Assembly (NCBI RefSeq): GCF_019977395.1
Contig: NZ_AP024660.1
Span: 248,001 to 312,000, forward strand
Reading direction: 5' to 3'
Length of the DNA stretch: 64,000 nt
Origin: Arthrobacter sp. NicSoilC5
GTDB taxonomy: Bacteria > Actinomycetota > Actinomycetes > Actinomycetales > Micrococcaceae
Numbering within the stretch: the first letter of the stretch is position 1; each line of letters begins with the position of its first letter. The translations under genes and the position numbers were made by a program. This document shows, piece by piece, positions 25,454 through 35,499 of the stretch. The notes beneath the pieces were generated by a model. The model searched no databases, was not told where the DNA came from, and saw only the letters and a program-made list of their open reading frames with translations.

Positions 25454-27250
25454 GTGAACGATTATCGAGACCCTGCCCTGCCCGCCGAACGCCGGGCAGA
25501 AGATGTGCTGGCGCGCATGACAGTCGCTGAGAAGGCGGCTCTGATGTTTCACCCTTCTACGAGCCCCGGCAGCGGTGGCCTTACCGACAGCGAGGCCCTC
25601 GCCGCTGCCGAACTGAACGTCGGCCGTTCGGGCATCACCCACTTCAACGTCCTGGGTGGAGAAGACAGCCTCTCTGTTGCTGCATGGCACAACACGCTGC
25701 AGGAGATCGCGGAAAGTACACGCCTTGGTATCCCTGTGACCCTGTCAACTGACCCCCGCCATGGCTTCCGCAGCAATCCATTCACCGGTCAGGCGCTCGG
25801 CAGTCTTTCGCGCTGGCCCGAGACGACCGGAATAGCTGCAACTGGCGACATCGATTCGGTCCGAAGCTACGCCGACACCATGCGCCAGGAACTAATGGCC
25901 ATGGGAGTCCGAGTCCTCCTAGGACCGATGGCCGACATCTTCAGCGATCCGCGCTGGTCCCGCGGCTCAGGTACCTTCGGCGAAAATCCTGAACGCGTGG
26001 CCGAACTCACCGTAGCGTTCATCGAGGCTCTCAGAGGAGGCCCCCACCTTGGCCCCGAATCGGTGGCTGCAGTCGTCAAACACTTCCCCGGCGCCGGGCC
26101 TCAGTTAAGAGGCGACGACGCGCACGATCCCCGCTATCCGGAACAGGTGTACCCGGGCGGTATGCAGGAACTGCACATGGATCCGTTCCGCCGCGCCTTC
26201 GCAGCAGGAGCGACACAGGTCATGACCTACTACGGCAAACCTGTCGGAACATCCTGGGATGAAGTCGGATTCGCGTTCAACGCTCCGGTCGTACGCGACA
26301 TCCTGCGACGGGAACTGCGCTTCGACGGTATCGTCGTAACCGACTGGAACCTGCTTGAGGCAGAGCAGATCGGCGACGTGACGTTCGGTCCAAACGGCTG
26401 GGGACTGGAACACCTCGAACCCAAGGAACGCGCCGCCATCGCAATAGACGTCGGGATCGACCAGTTCGGAGGCGACCGCAATCCCGTTCTGATCGAGGAA
26501 CTCGTGGACTCAGGGCGCATCACAGAAGAACGCATCGACCAGTCCGCGCGTCGGCTCCTGCGCGAGAAATTCCGGCTCGGCACTTTCGAACATCGCCGGG
26601 TTGACGTGGAGACCACTCGCAGAGTGTGCGGCTCCCCGGTCTTCCTCGAACGGGGAGTAGCTGCTCAACGAGACTCCCTCGTGCTGATCTCCGCAGAGGA
26701 GGGGGCCCTGCCTCTTGCGGGAGGAACCCGCGTGTATCTCGACGGCCTGACAGCCCAAGATGTTGTTGACGAGCTGGTTATCACCGACGACATCACGGCC
26801 TCCGACGCGATTGTGGTCAGGCTTGATGCACCCTTCGAACCCGGCCGCGGCTCCCTCGGCGACTTCTTCCACGGCGGGACCCTCGATTTCCCCCAGGAAA
26901 CCGTCGACCGCATCCGCGCCTACGCCACGCACGCCCCGGTGTACCTCTCGGTATACCTGGAACGCCCGGCAGTGCTCACACAATTGATCGGAGTCACGGC
27001 AGCAATAGTCGGTGATTTCGGCTGCAGTGACAAGGTCTTGCTCGATGCTCTCACCGGGCGGGCCCCATTCAGGGGAACCCTTCCCTTCGACCTGCCCTCC
27101 TCCATGACCGATGTCGAGGCCTCACGGGAAGACGTCCCCTTCGACATGGCCGTTCCGCTCTTCCGCGCAGGCTCCGGACTAAAGCTCGAGGCGGGCCCAA
27201 AAATCCCGTCAGCCGCCGACGCTTCTCCTGACACCTTCAACACGCGCTAA
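25454..27250 (+). CDS. Glycoside hydrolase family 3 protein
   Basis: 598 aa, GTG start. The TIM-barrel domain shows the GH3 signposts: VTLSTDPRHGFRSNP, GVRVLLGPMADIFSDPRW, AVVKHFPGAGPQ, and the nucleophile Asp in FDGIVVTDWN near residue 297. The C-terminal alpha/beta sandwich is short. The protein lacks the fibronectin III domain of long beta-glucosidases and has no signal peptide, so it acts inside the cell on an imported sugar, probably a beta-glucoside or xyloside. A palindromic AACGGAAACCGTT lies immediately before the start. It belongs to the lacI-regulated sugar island. Confidence 0.9.
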   Translation: MNDYRDPALPAERRAEDVLARMTVAEKAALMFHPSTSPGSGGLTDSEALAAAELNVGRSGITHFNVLGGEDSLSVAAWHNTLQEIAESTRLGIPVTLSTDPRHGFRSNPFTGQALGSLSRWPETTGIAATGDIDSVRSYADTMRQELMAMGVRVLLGPMADIFSDPRWSRGSGTFGENPERVAELTVAFIEALRGGPHLGPESVAAVVKHFPGAGPQLRGDDAHDPRYPEQVYPGGMQELHMDPFRRAFAAGATQVMTYYGKPVGTSWDEVGFAFNAPVVRDILRRELRFDGIVVTDWNLLEAEQIGDVTFGPNGWGLEHLEPKERAAIAIDVGIDQFGGDRNPVLIEELVDSGRITEERIDQSARRLLREKFRLGTFEHRRVDVETTRRVCGSPVFLERGVAAQRDSLVLISAEEGALPLAGGTRVYLDGLTAQDVVDELVITDDITASDAIVVRLDAPFEPGRGSLGDFFHGGTLDFPQETVDRIRAYATHAPVYLSVYLERPAVLTQLIGVTAAIVGDFGCSDKVLLDALTGRAPFRGTLPFDLPSSMTDVEASREDVPFDMAVPLFRAGSGLKLEAGPKIPSAADASPDTFNTR

Positions 27251-27346
27251 ACGTTTACCACAGCACAGCCCCGCGAAGGGCATCAGGCAAGTGAGGTCGG
27301 TGGGTTGCCCTGCCCGCCGGCCTCACAAGGACGATTAGGAACTGCG

Positions 27347-27613
27347 GTGCCGAATGCGCTGACCAACCCATCCACAGGCCAAAACGAAGATTCAAGGTCT
27401 CCTGGGATGCTCGAGGTGACAGTCGCCGGAGGCGCCGCGGAAAGGGAACGAACGGTAGACGCCGCCATCGAACTGGTAACTCAGGCCGCACGGCGCAACG
27501 ACATGGGGATCATGGTCACTGATATCGGGATGGGTCAGTACGTTGTACGGGCACATCCAACAGTGCCTGTTGACTTCGTGCGCCGTCAGGAGACCAGATT
27601 TACGGGGGGATAG
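27347..27613 (+). CDS. Small hypothetical protein
   Basis: 88 aa from a GTG at 27347 with TAGGAA upstream (ATG at 27407 is an alternative). The core has an amphipathic helix (ERTVDAAIELVTQAARRN) and two strands (GIMVTDIGMGQYVVRAHP), which reads like a small folded alpha/beta protein. It lies 96 bases after the GH3 gene on the same strand. I do not recognise it. Confidence 0.45.
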   Translation: MPNALTNPSTGQNEDSRSPGMLEVTVAGGAAERERTVDAAIELVTQAARRNDMGIMVTDIGMGQYVVRAHPTVPVDFVRRQETRFTGG

Positions 27614-28663
27614 CCACCCCAATAGCTGCCTGCCCACTGGGTCAGAACGAAGGGAAGATGAGTATTGTGTGCCTGATGCCGGAACACACTGGCCTTGTTC
27701 GCCCGGTGTCCCGGCATCAGCACCCATAACATGTCAGCGGCGGGGTGTGAAGGGTTTCCTGGACCCCCAGAACGAAAAATATGATTCGCGCGTCTAAAGA
27801 CGCCCTGACCGCGCTGGACTAACGTGGACCCGTCACTGGTTTGAAGGACGCCTTCCTGAGTTGAAGCGATGCGGATCAAGAACCTCCTTGTGACTACAGG
27901 TTCATCAAGAACGCCCTGCAGGAGGGCCGAAGGAGGATTATATGAGTTCGAACGATACGAAGACAGCTGCCCCGTTCCCATCCCAGGCTCAGGAGGTCTT
28001 TCTTCCTCGCGGGGGCACAGACCCGGATTTTTATATGCCCGCTGAGTGGGGCCGGGGAGAACGGAGTTGGATGAAACGGATACAAAAACGATTGAGGCTC
28101 CTCATCGGCTTGTCCACGTAGCCGCCGGGCTTAATCAAGGCCCCGATCCGCCTCGCCTTCTCCAGGTCATCCCTGCGGGGTCATCAAAATGGGGTGTGCC
28201 GTACCGGACCCTATGACCACTGGTTGAAACCGACGCACGTGTCATGGAGCCGATAAATCTTCAGCAAAATCTGCCGGTCCTGTGAATAGGGCTCTGTCAG
28301 ACGGAATCACCGATTCACCCGGAACCGCCGAGGCATTGACCTGGCCTTACAACTTCTGGTCGAACGTGGCGGATCGCCATTCGACACCACTGCCGCTCTG
28401 GTCCTGTCTGCTCTAGCATGCTGGGCAGAATCGCAACGGTCCGGTCTGGTCTTTCCTTGTTCGACTGGTTGCCCCGGAATAGGGCCACCGTTGCAGGACA
28501 CTGCCTGCTCCGGACGTCTTCGTGACCAACTCCGGCGGCGCTTGTCGGCCAGTAAGGATGAGGGCAGGACACCCACTGCTGTACACCTTGTGATGAACTA
28601 CCGCACGCGATTCCGGCATGACGAGACCCCGACGGCAGAGAAGATGGGCCCGAACGTTGTGTG
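27614..28663. other. Gene-poor debris region before the mod cluster
   Basis: About 1 kb holding one recognisable gene fragment (27942-28121) and otherwise frames with no protein character on either strand. It separates the sugar island from the molybdenum genes and looks like a junction left by recombination. Confidence 0.6.
27942..28121 (+). pseudogene. aguA: Truncated agmatine deiminase (N-terminal fragment)
   Basis: 59 codons with a strong AAGGAGG before the ATG. Residues 30-44 read FYMPAEWGRGERSWM, which matches the conserved opening of agmatine deiminases (a MPAEW...ER.W motif). After residue 44 the similarity stops abruptly and the frame continues with an unrelated basic stretch to a stop. 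The remaining ~300 codons of the enzyme are absent. The fragment is probably a relic of insertion or recombination. Confidence 0.7.
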
Positions 28664-29713
28664 CTATGCCGGGTAAACGGTGATGGCCGTAGCCTTGATG
28701 ACGAAGTAGACGTTTATCCCGGGCATGAGCCCGAGGTCTGCCGAAGCGGCCGGGGTGATGTCTGCCATCAGGCCTCCGGCGTGGACACGGATATGGTCGC
28801 CGTGGGGTTCCAGATCCGTGATTCTGACGGCGAACGAGTTCCGTGGGCTACCGTGATCAGCAGTCGGGAAGACCGCAACCGCGATCGGTGAAAAGAGTGC
28901 AACGCCGTCTTGGCCGACGACTGCTCCGTCTTGAGGATGTGCGTTGATGTCAAGCCCGCAATTGGACGTGAGCCCGTGGCCTGTGATAGTTCCGGAGAGC
29001 AGGTTCAAGCCCGCCAGTCCGGCAGCAAATTTGCCGCGGGGTTTCTTCAGGATCTCCCGGGGTGAGCCTTCCTCGGTGATCCGCCCGTCTTCGATGACGA
29101 TGGCGCGGTCGGCGAGCATCAGCGCGTCCAGGACATCGTGCGTGATGATGATGGTGCGGCGCGTAGCGAGGATCCGCTTGAGAAGGCGGCGCAGCGTGGG
29201 GGCGGCATGAATGTCGAGGGCCGCCAAGGGTTCGTCGAGGAGCAGTAGTTCGGGTTCCGTTGCAAGCGCGCGCGCTAAGGCAACGCGTTGAGCCTGACCG
29301 CCGGAAAGCTGGCCTGGCCGCCGGTTGGCGAACTCCACCGCTTCTACTTCCGCGAGCCAGTGTCGAGCCGTCTGAAGCGCACTGGCCCGATCCGCGCCGG
29401 CAGCCCGCGGACCGAAGGCTACGTTCTCCAACACGCTCATGTGCGGAAACAGCAGCGGTTCCTGTGCGAGCAGCGCGGTTCCCCGCATGTGCGGCGGCAG
29501 GAAGTTGTTCGTGCCGTCGCCAATTTCGAACAGCATCTTCTGTTTTAGCGCCGCGTTCCCGCTATCCGGGCGGATGAGCCCTGCGATGATTGCCAGCATC
29601 GTCGACTTGCCGGCACCGTTTGGACCCAGCACGGCTACTGTTTCTGTGCCTCCGAAAGTGAAGGAGACGTCGAAGTTGCGCGCGTGCAGGGCGGCATCGA
29701 GTTTGAAGGTCAT
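28664..29713 (-). CDS. modC: Molybdate ABC transporter, ATP-binding protein ModC
   Basis: 349 aa. Walker [10 protein letters not shown] is near residue 30, the ABC signature [15 protein letters not shown] near residue 138, and Walker [13 protein letters not shown] just after. The C-terminal ~80 residues form a molybdate-binding MOP/TOBE-like domain (residues 260-349), as in ModC. It energises molybdate import. Its ATG overlaps the modB stop (ATGA). Confidence 0.93.
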   Translation of the reverse strand: MTFKLDAALHARNFDVSFTFGGTETVAVLGPNGAGKSTMLAIIAGLIRPDSGNAALKQKMLFEIGDGTNNFLPPHMRGTALLAQEPLLFPHMSVLENVAFGPRAAGADRASALQTARHWLAEVEAVEFANRRPGQLSGGQAQRVALARALATEPELLLLDEPLAALDIHAAPTLRRLLKRILATRRTIIITHDVLDALMLADRAIVIEDGRITEEGSPREILKKPRGKFAAGLAGLNLLSGTITGHGLTSNCGLDINAHPQDGAVVGQDGVALFSPIAVAVFPTADHGSPRNSFAVRITDLEPHGDHIRVHAGGLMADITPAASADLGLMPGINVYFVIKATAITVYPA

Positions 29714-30573
29714 CTTGATTCCGCATCCGCTGCCAGCGCCGGCGAATTCCGGAAGGAAAGTGAGACGACCGCGACCGCCACCGCCACAAGTACCAGGGAA
29801 AGGGCGACGGCAGCGTCGGCGTCGCTTTCACGCTGAAGGTAGATCTGCAGTGGCAGGGTGCGGGTGACACCTTGGAGGCTCCCGGCGAAGGTCAGGGTGG
29901 CGCCAAATTCGCCCAGGCATCGCGCGAAGGACAGCACGGCGCCGGAGGCAAGACCGGGCAGGACCAGCGGGAGAGTGACCCGGCGCAGCACCGTGCTCGG
30001 GCGGGCACCAAGCGTCGCTGCGACGGCTTCATACTTGGTGCCGGCGGTACGGAGAGCTCCGTCGAGACTGACCACCAGAAACGGCAACGCCACGAATGTC
30101 TGGGCGAGGACGACGGCGGTGGTGGAGAACGTGATTTGGATGCCAGCCAGTTGCATGCTCTTCCCGAGGAGTCCCTGACGGCCAAACGTGTAGAGCAACG
30201 CGATGCCGCCGACCACGGGCGGCAGGACGAGGGGTAGCAACACAAACGCCCGCAGCAGGTGCTGGCCCGGGAAGCTGGAGCGGGCCAGAAGGAGGGCCAG
30301 CGGCACCCCGAAGACGAGACACAACACCGTGCTGGCCGCAGCCGTCCGCAGGCTGAGGCCAAGCGCCGTGAGCGAGGATTCCGATGTGATGAGCGGGATG
30401 AAGTGCGCCCAGTTGACCCTGAACACCATTGCGGCAAGCGGCAGCAGGACAAACAGGCATCCTGCTGCTGCAAGGGCGAAAACCCACGGAGGGAGCCCTG
30501 TGTAACCGGTGTTTTGTCGGTTTGTCCTGCTGCCCGACCAGGCCTTCTTACGGGGCACCAAAACCGGCGTCAC
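29710..30573 (-). CDS. modB: Molybdate ABC transporter, permease ModB
   Basis: 287 aa with about six membrane helices. The binding-protein-dependent permease loop, around [20 protein letters not shown] (the EAA-like motif), sits near residue 175. The stop overlaps modC by 4 bases. The start as called overlaps the end of modA by 26 bases, so a slightly later start is possible. It forms the channel of the molybdate importer. Confidence 0.92.
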   Translation of the reverse strand: MTPVLVPRKKAWSGSRTNRQNTGYTGLPPWVFALAAAGCLFVLLPLAAMVFRVNWAHFIPLITSESSLTALGLSLRTAAASTVLCLVFGVPLALLLARSSFPGQHLLRAFVLLPLVLPPVVGGIALLYTFGRQGLLGKSMQLAGIQITFSTTAVVLAQTFVALPFLVVSLDGALRTAGTKYEAVAATLGARPSTVLRRVTLPLVLPGLASGAVLSFARCLGEFGATLTFAGSLQGVTRTLPLQIYLQRESDADAAVALSLVLVAVAVAVVSLSFRNSPALAADAESR

Positions 30574-31351
30574 CGAGGACCTTCCTGCCTTCGCTTCCGG
30601 TGACCATGCCGATGAACGCGTTGGCCAGATCCTTGTTCGCGCTTGTTCCTACGGCAGCGATCGGATAAGTGTTCACAGCCTGGTCGGACCCGCTGAAAGC
30701 GATGCCCTTGACCTTGTCACCGGCGGTCTTGACATCGGTGACGTAGACAAGGCCAGCGTCGGCTTCCCCGGAGGTGATCTTGCCCAGGACGTCTGTGACG
30801 GAGGATTCCTCGCTGACAGGCTTCAGGGTTGTTCCCGTAGCCTTTTCCACCTTCCCCGTGGCGGAGCCGCAAGGAACCTGCGGGGCGCAGACAACTACTT
30901 TGATGCCCGGCTTCGCTAGATCTGCGAAGGAAGAAATCGACGCCGGGTTTACTGATGGAACTGCGATGGTCAGGACGTTCGTGGCGAAGTTGGTCGGCGT
31001 TCCGTTGATAAGCCCGGCAGCGGAAAGTTCAGCCATGTTCTTGACATCGGCGGAGGCGAAAACATCGGCCGGAGCGCCTTGGGTAATCTGCGAGACCAGG
31101 GCCGAGGATCCTGCGAAGTTCAGCGTAACCTTAGTGCCCGGGTTTGCGGCCTCGAACTTGGAGGCGATCTCGGTGAAGGGAGACTTTAAGGACGCGGCGG
31201 CGTAAACGGTCACCGAGCCTGTGCTCGTTGGGGGAGTGCCGGTACCTGGGCCCGGGGCTTTGTCATCGGCGGAGTTAGCGCAGCCAGCCAGTCCTGCCGC
31301 AACGACCCAGGGGGTCAGCAGCAGGCTGACGCGCACGCGAAAAATGTTCAT
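30548..31351 (-). CDS. modA: Molybdate-binding lipoprotein ModA
   Basis: 267 aa. The signal sequence ends in a lipobox LAGC at about residues 21-24, so the mature protein is anchored to the membrane. The rest is a ModA-type binding protein ([42 protein letters not shown]). It captures molybdate for ModBC. It is the first gene of modABC and follows moaE by 51 bases. Confidence 0.94.
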   Translation of the reverse strand: MNIFRVRVSLLLTPWVVAAGLAGCANSADDKAPGPGTGTPPTSTGSVTVYAAASLKSPFTEIASKFEAANPGTKVTLNFAGSSALVSQITQGAPADVFASADVKNMAELSAAGLINGTPTNFATNVLTIAVPSVNPASISSFADLAKPGIKVVVCAPQVPCGSATGKVEKATGTTLKPVSEESSVTDVLGKITSGEADAGLVYVTDVKTAGDKVKGIAFSGSDQAVNTYPIAAVGTSANKDLANAFIGMVTGSEGRKVLGDAGFGAP

Positions 31352-31402
31352 GTGATGATCCTTTTAGGGCTCGGCTTGATTGACCCAAACGCTCGCATGG
31401 GA

Positions 31403-31924
31403 TCAACCTGCTATGCCGGCACCGACCCATTCCAAGGTCCCATCGGCGAAGAACTGTTGCTTCCAAATGGGCACCTCTTTCTTGATGCGGTCAACCAGGT
31501 CCGAGCACACAGCGAATGCCTGTCCCCGGTGTCCCGCGGCTACAGCACAAACGAGAGCCGCGTCCCCAATTCCGAGTGCTCCCACCCGGTGCGATGCCCA
31601 GATCCGCACGGGAACGACTTCCTCCGCCTCATCAGCGGACGAGTACTTGGCAGCGACCGCTTCCAGAACATTTTTCAACGCCTGGTGTGCGGTGGGGTGA
31701 GCAGTGTAGGTCAGTCGGTCGACTGCCTTACCGCCGTCGTGATTGCGTACCACTCCACAAAAACTGACTACTGCTCCGGACGTGCTCGAATCCACAGCCG
31801 CTGTGGCCACCTCGACGGAGATGGGCTGATCGCTGAGCTCACAATTGACTACGGCAAAGGCTTGCCTCGTTGTCTGCGCTGCGGTGGCAGCTTCTCCTGC
31901 GTCCGTATGTTGGTCGGTGCTCAT
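31403..31924 (-). CDS. moaE: Molybdopterin synthase catalytic subunit MoaE
   Basis: 173 aa from the ATG at 31924, which has GAGAGG 6 bases upstream; a GTG at 31981, two bases after the moaC stop, would add 19 residues. MoaE motifs include GAVVSFCGVVRNHDGGKAVDRLTYTAHP and a C-terminal KKEVPIWKQQFFADGTLEWV with the catalytic lysines. It converts cPMP to molybdopterin together with MoaD, which here is encoded 3.3 kb away on the other strand. Confidence 0.92.
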   Translation of the reverse strand: MSTDQHTDAGEAATAAQTTRQAFAVVNCELSDQPISVEVATAAVDSSTSGAVVSFCGVVRNHDGGKAVDRLTYTAHPTAHQALKNVLEAVAAKYSSADEAEEVVPVRIWASHRVGALGIGDAALVCAVAAGHRGQAFAVCSDLVDRIKKEVPIWKQQFFADGTLEWVGAGIAG

Positions 31925-31983
31925 TCCTGTCCTCTCATTCAACGGCAGTCGCCTGTCAAGCCCACTCGTGTCTCCAGTCACGC

Positions 31984-32493
31984 CTATTCCTCCGAGGTTT
32001 TCAGAGACCAGTCCCCACTCTTGCCGCCAGTCTTGGCAAGTACCCGGATATCCGTAAGAACAGCGTGCTTGTCAACGGCTTTGATCATGTCGTAAACGTT
32101 CAGGGCGGCGACGCTTACTGCAGTCAAAGCTTCCATCTCTACTCCTGTCACACCCCTAGTCTTAACGGTTGCAACGAGCCGCACGCTGTCAGGTCCCAGT
32201 ACGAAGTCGACCGTCGCCCTGGAAACAGGTAAGGGGTGGCACAGCACAATCAATTCGGACGTTTTCTTGGTCGCCAGGATGCCTGCGATCCGGGCGACGG
32301 CCATGGCATCGCCCTTGGGCAATCCCTCGGATGAGAGCAGCAGCAGGACTTCGCGAGTCGTACGAACTGTTGCCGTAGCTGTTGCCTCCCGGTTGGACTC
32401 AACTTTGTGTGAAACATCCACCATGTGGGCAGTGCCGTCCGTGCGCAGGTGGGTGAGGCCCGCGGACCAACCTTCCAGCGTCAAACCGCCCAT
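31984..32493 (-). CDS. moaC: Cyclic pyranopterin monophosphate synthase MoaC
   Basis: 169 aa. It shows [16 protein letters not shown] near the N-terminus, [14 protein letters not shown], and [23 protein letters not shown] near residues 120-145, all family landmarks. MoaC works after MoaA to make cyclic pyranopterin monophosphate. The gene overlaps moeA by 10 bases. Confidence 0.94.
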   Translation of the reverse strand: MGGLTLEGWSAGLTHLRTDGTAHMVDVSHKVESNREATATATVRTTREVLLLLSSEGLPKGDAMAVARIAGILATKKTSELIVLCHPLPVSRATVDFVLGPDSVRLVATVKTRGVTGVEMEALTAVSVAALNVYDMIKAVDKHAVLTDIRVLAKTGGKSGDWSLKTSEE

Positions 32494-33770
32494 ACCTCCA
32501 CCTCTGATCCCTCCGCCAGTTCCGAAATTCCCTCTGGGATGTGCACCAAGACATTTGATCGAGCAAGTGCTCCGAGCAGGTGGGAACCTTCGCCGCCTTC
32601 CAGTCGAACAGTGCCGTTCGCTAAGAGGACACCCCGCCGGACCTGGTGCTTTTTCGGGGGCGACGTTAAGGGATGCGAAAGGGGTGCGCGGAACGAGAGC
32701 CGGGGAGCCGGCGCAGCAAACATTTCGCCCAGGAGCGGACGCAGGAACATCTCAAACGAGACAAAGCAGCTCACCGGGTTTCCAGGGAATGCAAGGATCG
32801 GAGTCCCCTCGAAGGTGCCGACTCCCTGGGGACCGCCGGGCTGAAGGGCAACGTGGGAAAATTCGACGTCATGATCGGTCATGGTCTGCCTAACAGGCTC
32901 GTAGGCGCCCGCGCTCACGCCGCCACTGGTAACAATCAGGTCGACGTGCGCGGCATGGATTTTCAAGAGTTTCGATAGGGCGCCCGGCTCATCCTTGACT
33001 ATGCCTGCCCTGACGACGTTGAGCCCTGCCTGAAGCATAGAGGACTCCAGGAGCGTGTTATTTGCATCGTAAATCTTGCCCGGTTCGGGCTTCTCACCGG
33101 GCTCAAGGACCTCGTCCCCGGTGGTGGCCAGCAGGACAGTCAGCTTTTGAGTAACAACAACTTCAGTGACACCCAATGCGGCGAGCAGACCAAGCTGGCG
33201 CGGACCGAGCACGGTTCCGGCGGGCAGTGCGCATTCGCCTTTAGCTATATCACTCCCTGCGCCGCGGACAAACGTACCGGCAGCTGTCTCAGGAAGCCAC
33301 ACTGTCGTATCCAACCCAGGGGGAGGGAAGTGGTTTGGCGCTGCCCGTTCAATAGGGACGACAGAATCAGCTCCATCGGGTAGCAGGGCCCCCGTCATGA
33401 TGGGAGCAGCTGTCCCTCCAGCCAGAGGTGCCGGTACTGTGCCTGCCGGGACGGGTGATACCACACGCAATTTCCCTTGGCCGTCAGTGATGTCGCGGGA
33501 TTTAACCGCATAGCCATCCATTTGGGAGTTGGTGAAGGGTGGCAAATTTGCCGGTGCCTTAACGGTTTCGGCCAGGCCACGGCCCAACGCTTGCATTAAG
33601 GGGATTCGCTCTACCTGGGGTGGGGTCAACAGCGGAAAGAGCACGTCCCGGATTGCCTGCAGGTGTGTCGATACACTTCGATGTTCATGTTCCGGCAGAG
33701 ACCTTCCGAGGATCCGGGGGCCGGGACGCTTGCCACCCAGTGCGGTCAGCTGCTCTTCTTGCCTTTCCAT
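32481..33770 (-). CDS. moeA: Molybdopterin molybdenumtransferase MoeA
   Basis: 429 aa. The N-terminal domain carries [13 protein letters not shown]. The central MPT-binding domain has [21 protein letters not shown] and [12 protein letters not shown], and [17 protein letters not shown] lies near residue 330. MoeA inserts molybdate into molybdopterin-AMP. It heads the minus-strand operon moeA-moaC-moaE-modABC, so molybdate import and insertion are co-expressed. The operon diverges from moaA. Confidence 0.94.
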   Translation of the reverse strand: MERQEEQLTALGGKRPGPRILGRSLPEHEHRSVSTHLQAIRDVLFPLLTPPQVERIPLMQALGRGLAETVKAPANLPPFTNSQMDGYAVKSRDITDGQGKLRVVSPVPAGTVPAPLAGGTAAPIMTGALLPDGADSVVPIERAAPNHFPPPGLDTTVWLPETAAGTFVRGAGSDIAKGECALPAGTVLGPRQLGLLAALGVTEVVVTQKLTVLLATTGDEVLEPGEKPEPGKIYDANNTLLESSMLQAGLNVVRAGIVKDEPGALSKLLKIHAAHVDLIVTSGGVSAGAYEPVRQTMTDHDVEFSHVALQPGGPQGVGTFEGTPILAFPGNPVSCFVSFEMFLRPLLGEMFAAPAPRLSFRAPLSHPLTSPPKKHQVRRGVLLANGTVRLEGGEGSHLLGALARSNVLVHIPEGISELAEGSEVEVWAV

Positions 33771-34041
33771 GTCCTGCCTCCGGGAGATCTTTTTCGGTCT
33801 GGTGAATCCTGCTCGGCCACGCCAACCTGCTTATTCTTTCCAACGAAGCTTTTGGCGGAAGCATCTCTCTGGTTCTCGTGTGCGCCCAGGTTCGATCGTG
33901 TTGCGCAAACTGGTCCTCCTGGGTGCAAAGTGATTCCAACAGGAAAGCGACGCGCCAGCTATAGCTACTTGCCACAACTGGCTTCCGCAATTGTCAGTTC
34001 CAGCACAAAGGCCCCTGCCCTGCTTCGCGTAGCCTGAAGAC

Positions 34042-35187
34042 ATGAGTATCCAGCTAGGCATGCCGCAACCCCGGGAGGATGCCGGGCTGTCCGTATCCGC
34101 GTCAAGGCCTGCCGGCATAGGCGCCGCGCTGGTGGACCGGTATGGGCGCCGCGCCACTGACCTGAGGTTATCGTTGACGGATAAATGCAACCTCCGCTGC
34201 ACCTATTGCATGCCTGCCGAGGGGCTCCAATGGCTATCCAAGCAGGCGGTCATGTCAGCCTCGGAAATTATACGGATCGTGCGGATCGGTGTGGAGAACC
34301 TGGGTATCCGCGAACTGCGGCTGACCGGAGGCGAACCCCTGGTCCGGCACGATCTACTGGGGATCATCGCCGAGTTGCGGCGAAACCACCCTCAGCTGCC
34401 GATTTCAATGACCACGAACGGTGTGGGGCTCGCCAAAAAAGCGGCCCCGCTCAAGGCTGCCGGGCTGACCCGGATTAACGTCTCGTTGGATTCGCTGCAT
34501 GAGGAGACCTTCAACCAGCTGACGCGTCGGCCCTTCCTGGACCAAGTCCTGGCCGGGGTGGATGCCGCGTGGTCCGCCGGACTGGGGCCTGTCAAGCTCA
34601 ATGCCGTATTGATGCGGGGCATCAACGATGCCGAAGCTCCTTCGCTGCTCGCGTGGGCGCTTGACCGTGGTTACGAACTAAGGTTTATTGAGCAGATGCC
34701 GCTGGACGCCGATCACGGCTGGACCCGGCGCAACATGATCACAGCAGCCGAAATCCGTACGCTGCTGTCCACTGACTTTGTCCTCACGCCGGATCCTCGG
34801 GCACGTGAGGGCGCGCCGGCGGAACGTTTCGAAGTACGGCGTCGGGCAGTTGGGTCGGAGGTGACTGACACTTCGTCGGCAGGGGGCCAGAACGTGCGTC
34901 CGGCGCTTGGGACAGTGGGGATTATCGCCTCAGTCACTGAACCCTTCTGCTCGGATTGCCGACGGACACGGATCACGGCCGAAGGCAAGATCATGGGCTG
35001 CCTGTTCTCCCGCGAGGAATTCGACCTGCTGGGTCTACTGCGATCAGGCGCCTCAGACGAGGCTCTCGCACGGCGGTGGCAGGATGCAATGTGGCTCAAG
35101 CCAAAAGCTCATGGCATGGATCATGTAGGACTAGACGCCCCGGACTTCGTCCAGCCGGACCGCAGCATGAGCGCCATTGGAGGATAG
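34042..35187 (+). CDS. moaA: GTP 3',8-cyclase MoaA
   Basis: 381 aa radical SAM enzyme. The N-terminal cluster CNLRCTYC lies near residues 50-57, LRLTGGEPLVR is the SAM motif, and the C-terminal cluster cysteines are in EPFCSDCRRTRIT plus GCLFS. It ends in GG, as active MoaA does. The reaction is GTP to 3',8-cyclo-GTP, the first step of molybdopterin synthesis. It is divergent from moeA (271 bases between starts) and followed by moaD. Confidence 0.95.
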   Translation: MSIQLGMPQPREDAGLSVSASRPAGIGAALVDRYGRRATDLRLSLTDKCNLRCTYCMPAEGLQWLSKQAVMSASEIIRIVRIGVENLGIRELRLTGGEPLVRHDLLGIIAELRRNHPQLPISMTTNGVGLAKKAAPLKAAGLTRINVSLDSLHEETFNQLTRRPFLDQVLAGVDAAWSAGLGPVKLNAVLMRGINDAEAPSLLAWALDRGYELRFIEQMPLDADHGWTRRNMITAAEIRTLLSTDFVLTPDPRAREGAPAERFEVRRRAVGSEVTDTSSAGGQNVRPALGTVGIIASVTEPFCSDCRRTRITAEGKIMGCLFSREEFDLLGLLRSGASDEALARRWQDAMWLKPKAHGMDHVGLDAPDFVQPDRSMSAIGG

Positions 35188-35193
35188 CTCTTT

Positions 35194-35460
35194 ATGAACG
35201 TACGCTATTTTGCTGCCGCACGTGCTGCTGCCGGATTTGAGGAAGAAATGTTCGACCTTGCAGACGGCACGACTGTGGCAGGGCTCCTGAAGGCCATACG
35301 GTCCGTAAAACGTCCGGAACCTCCCGCAGGGACTCCCCCTCTGACCAATATTTTGGCAAGAAGCAGCCTCCTGTTGAATGAAGTTGCAGTGCGTGATCAC
35401 TCAACGGTTGTAGGTCCGAACGATGTGGTTGACGTGCTTCCCCCGTTTGCCGGCGGATGA
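35194..35460 (+). CDS. moaD: Molybdopterin synthase sulfur carrier MoaD
   Basis: 88 aa ubiquitin-like protein starting MNVRYFAAARAAAG and ending in the required Gly-Gly (VVDVLPPFAGG), whose C-terminus is adenylated and thiocarboxylated. It starts 6 bases after moaA. No moeB adenylyltransferase gene is in the window, so a chromosomal copy must activate it. Confidence 0.93.
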   Translation: MNVRYFAAARAAAGFEEEMFDLADGTTVAGLLKAIRSVKRPEPPAGTPPLTNILARSSLLLNEVAVRDHSTVVGPNDVVDVLPPFAGG

Positions 35461-35499
35461 GCCGCTTCAGCTTTTTGTGCATCCGGTCTGCAACGCAGT

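Noticed and set aside
24794..25690. 298-codon minus-strand frame across the MFS/GH3 junction
   Set aside because: It spans two real genes on the opposite strand and has low-complexity, charge-biased composition typical of antisense frames.
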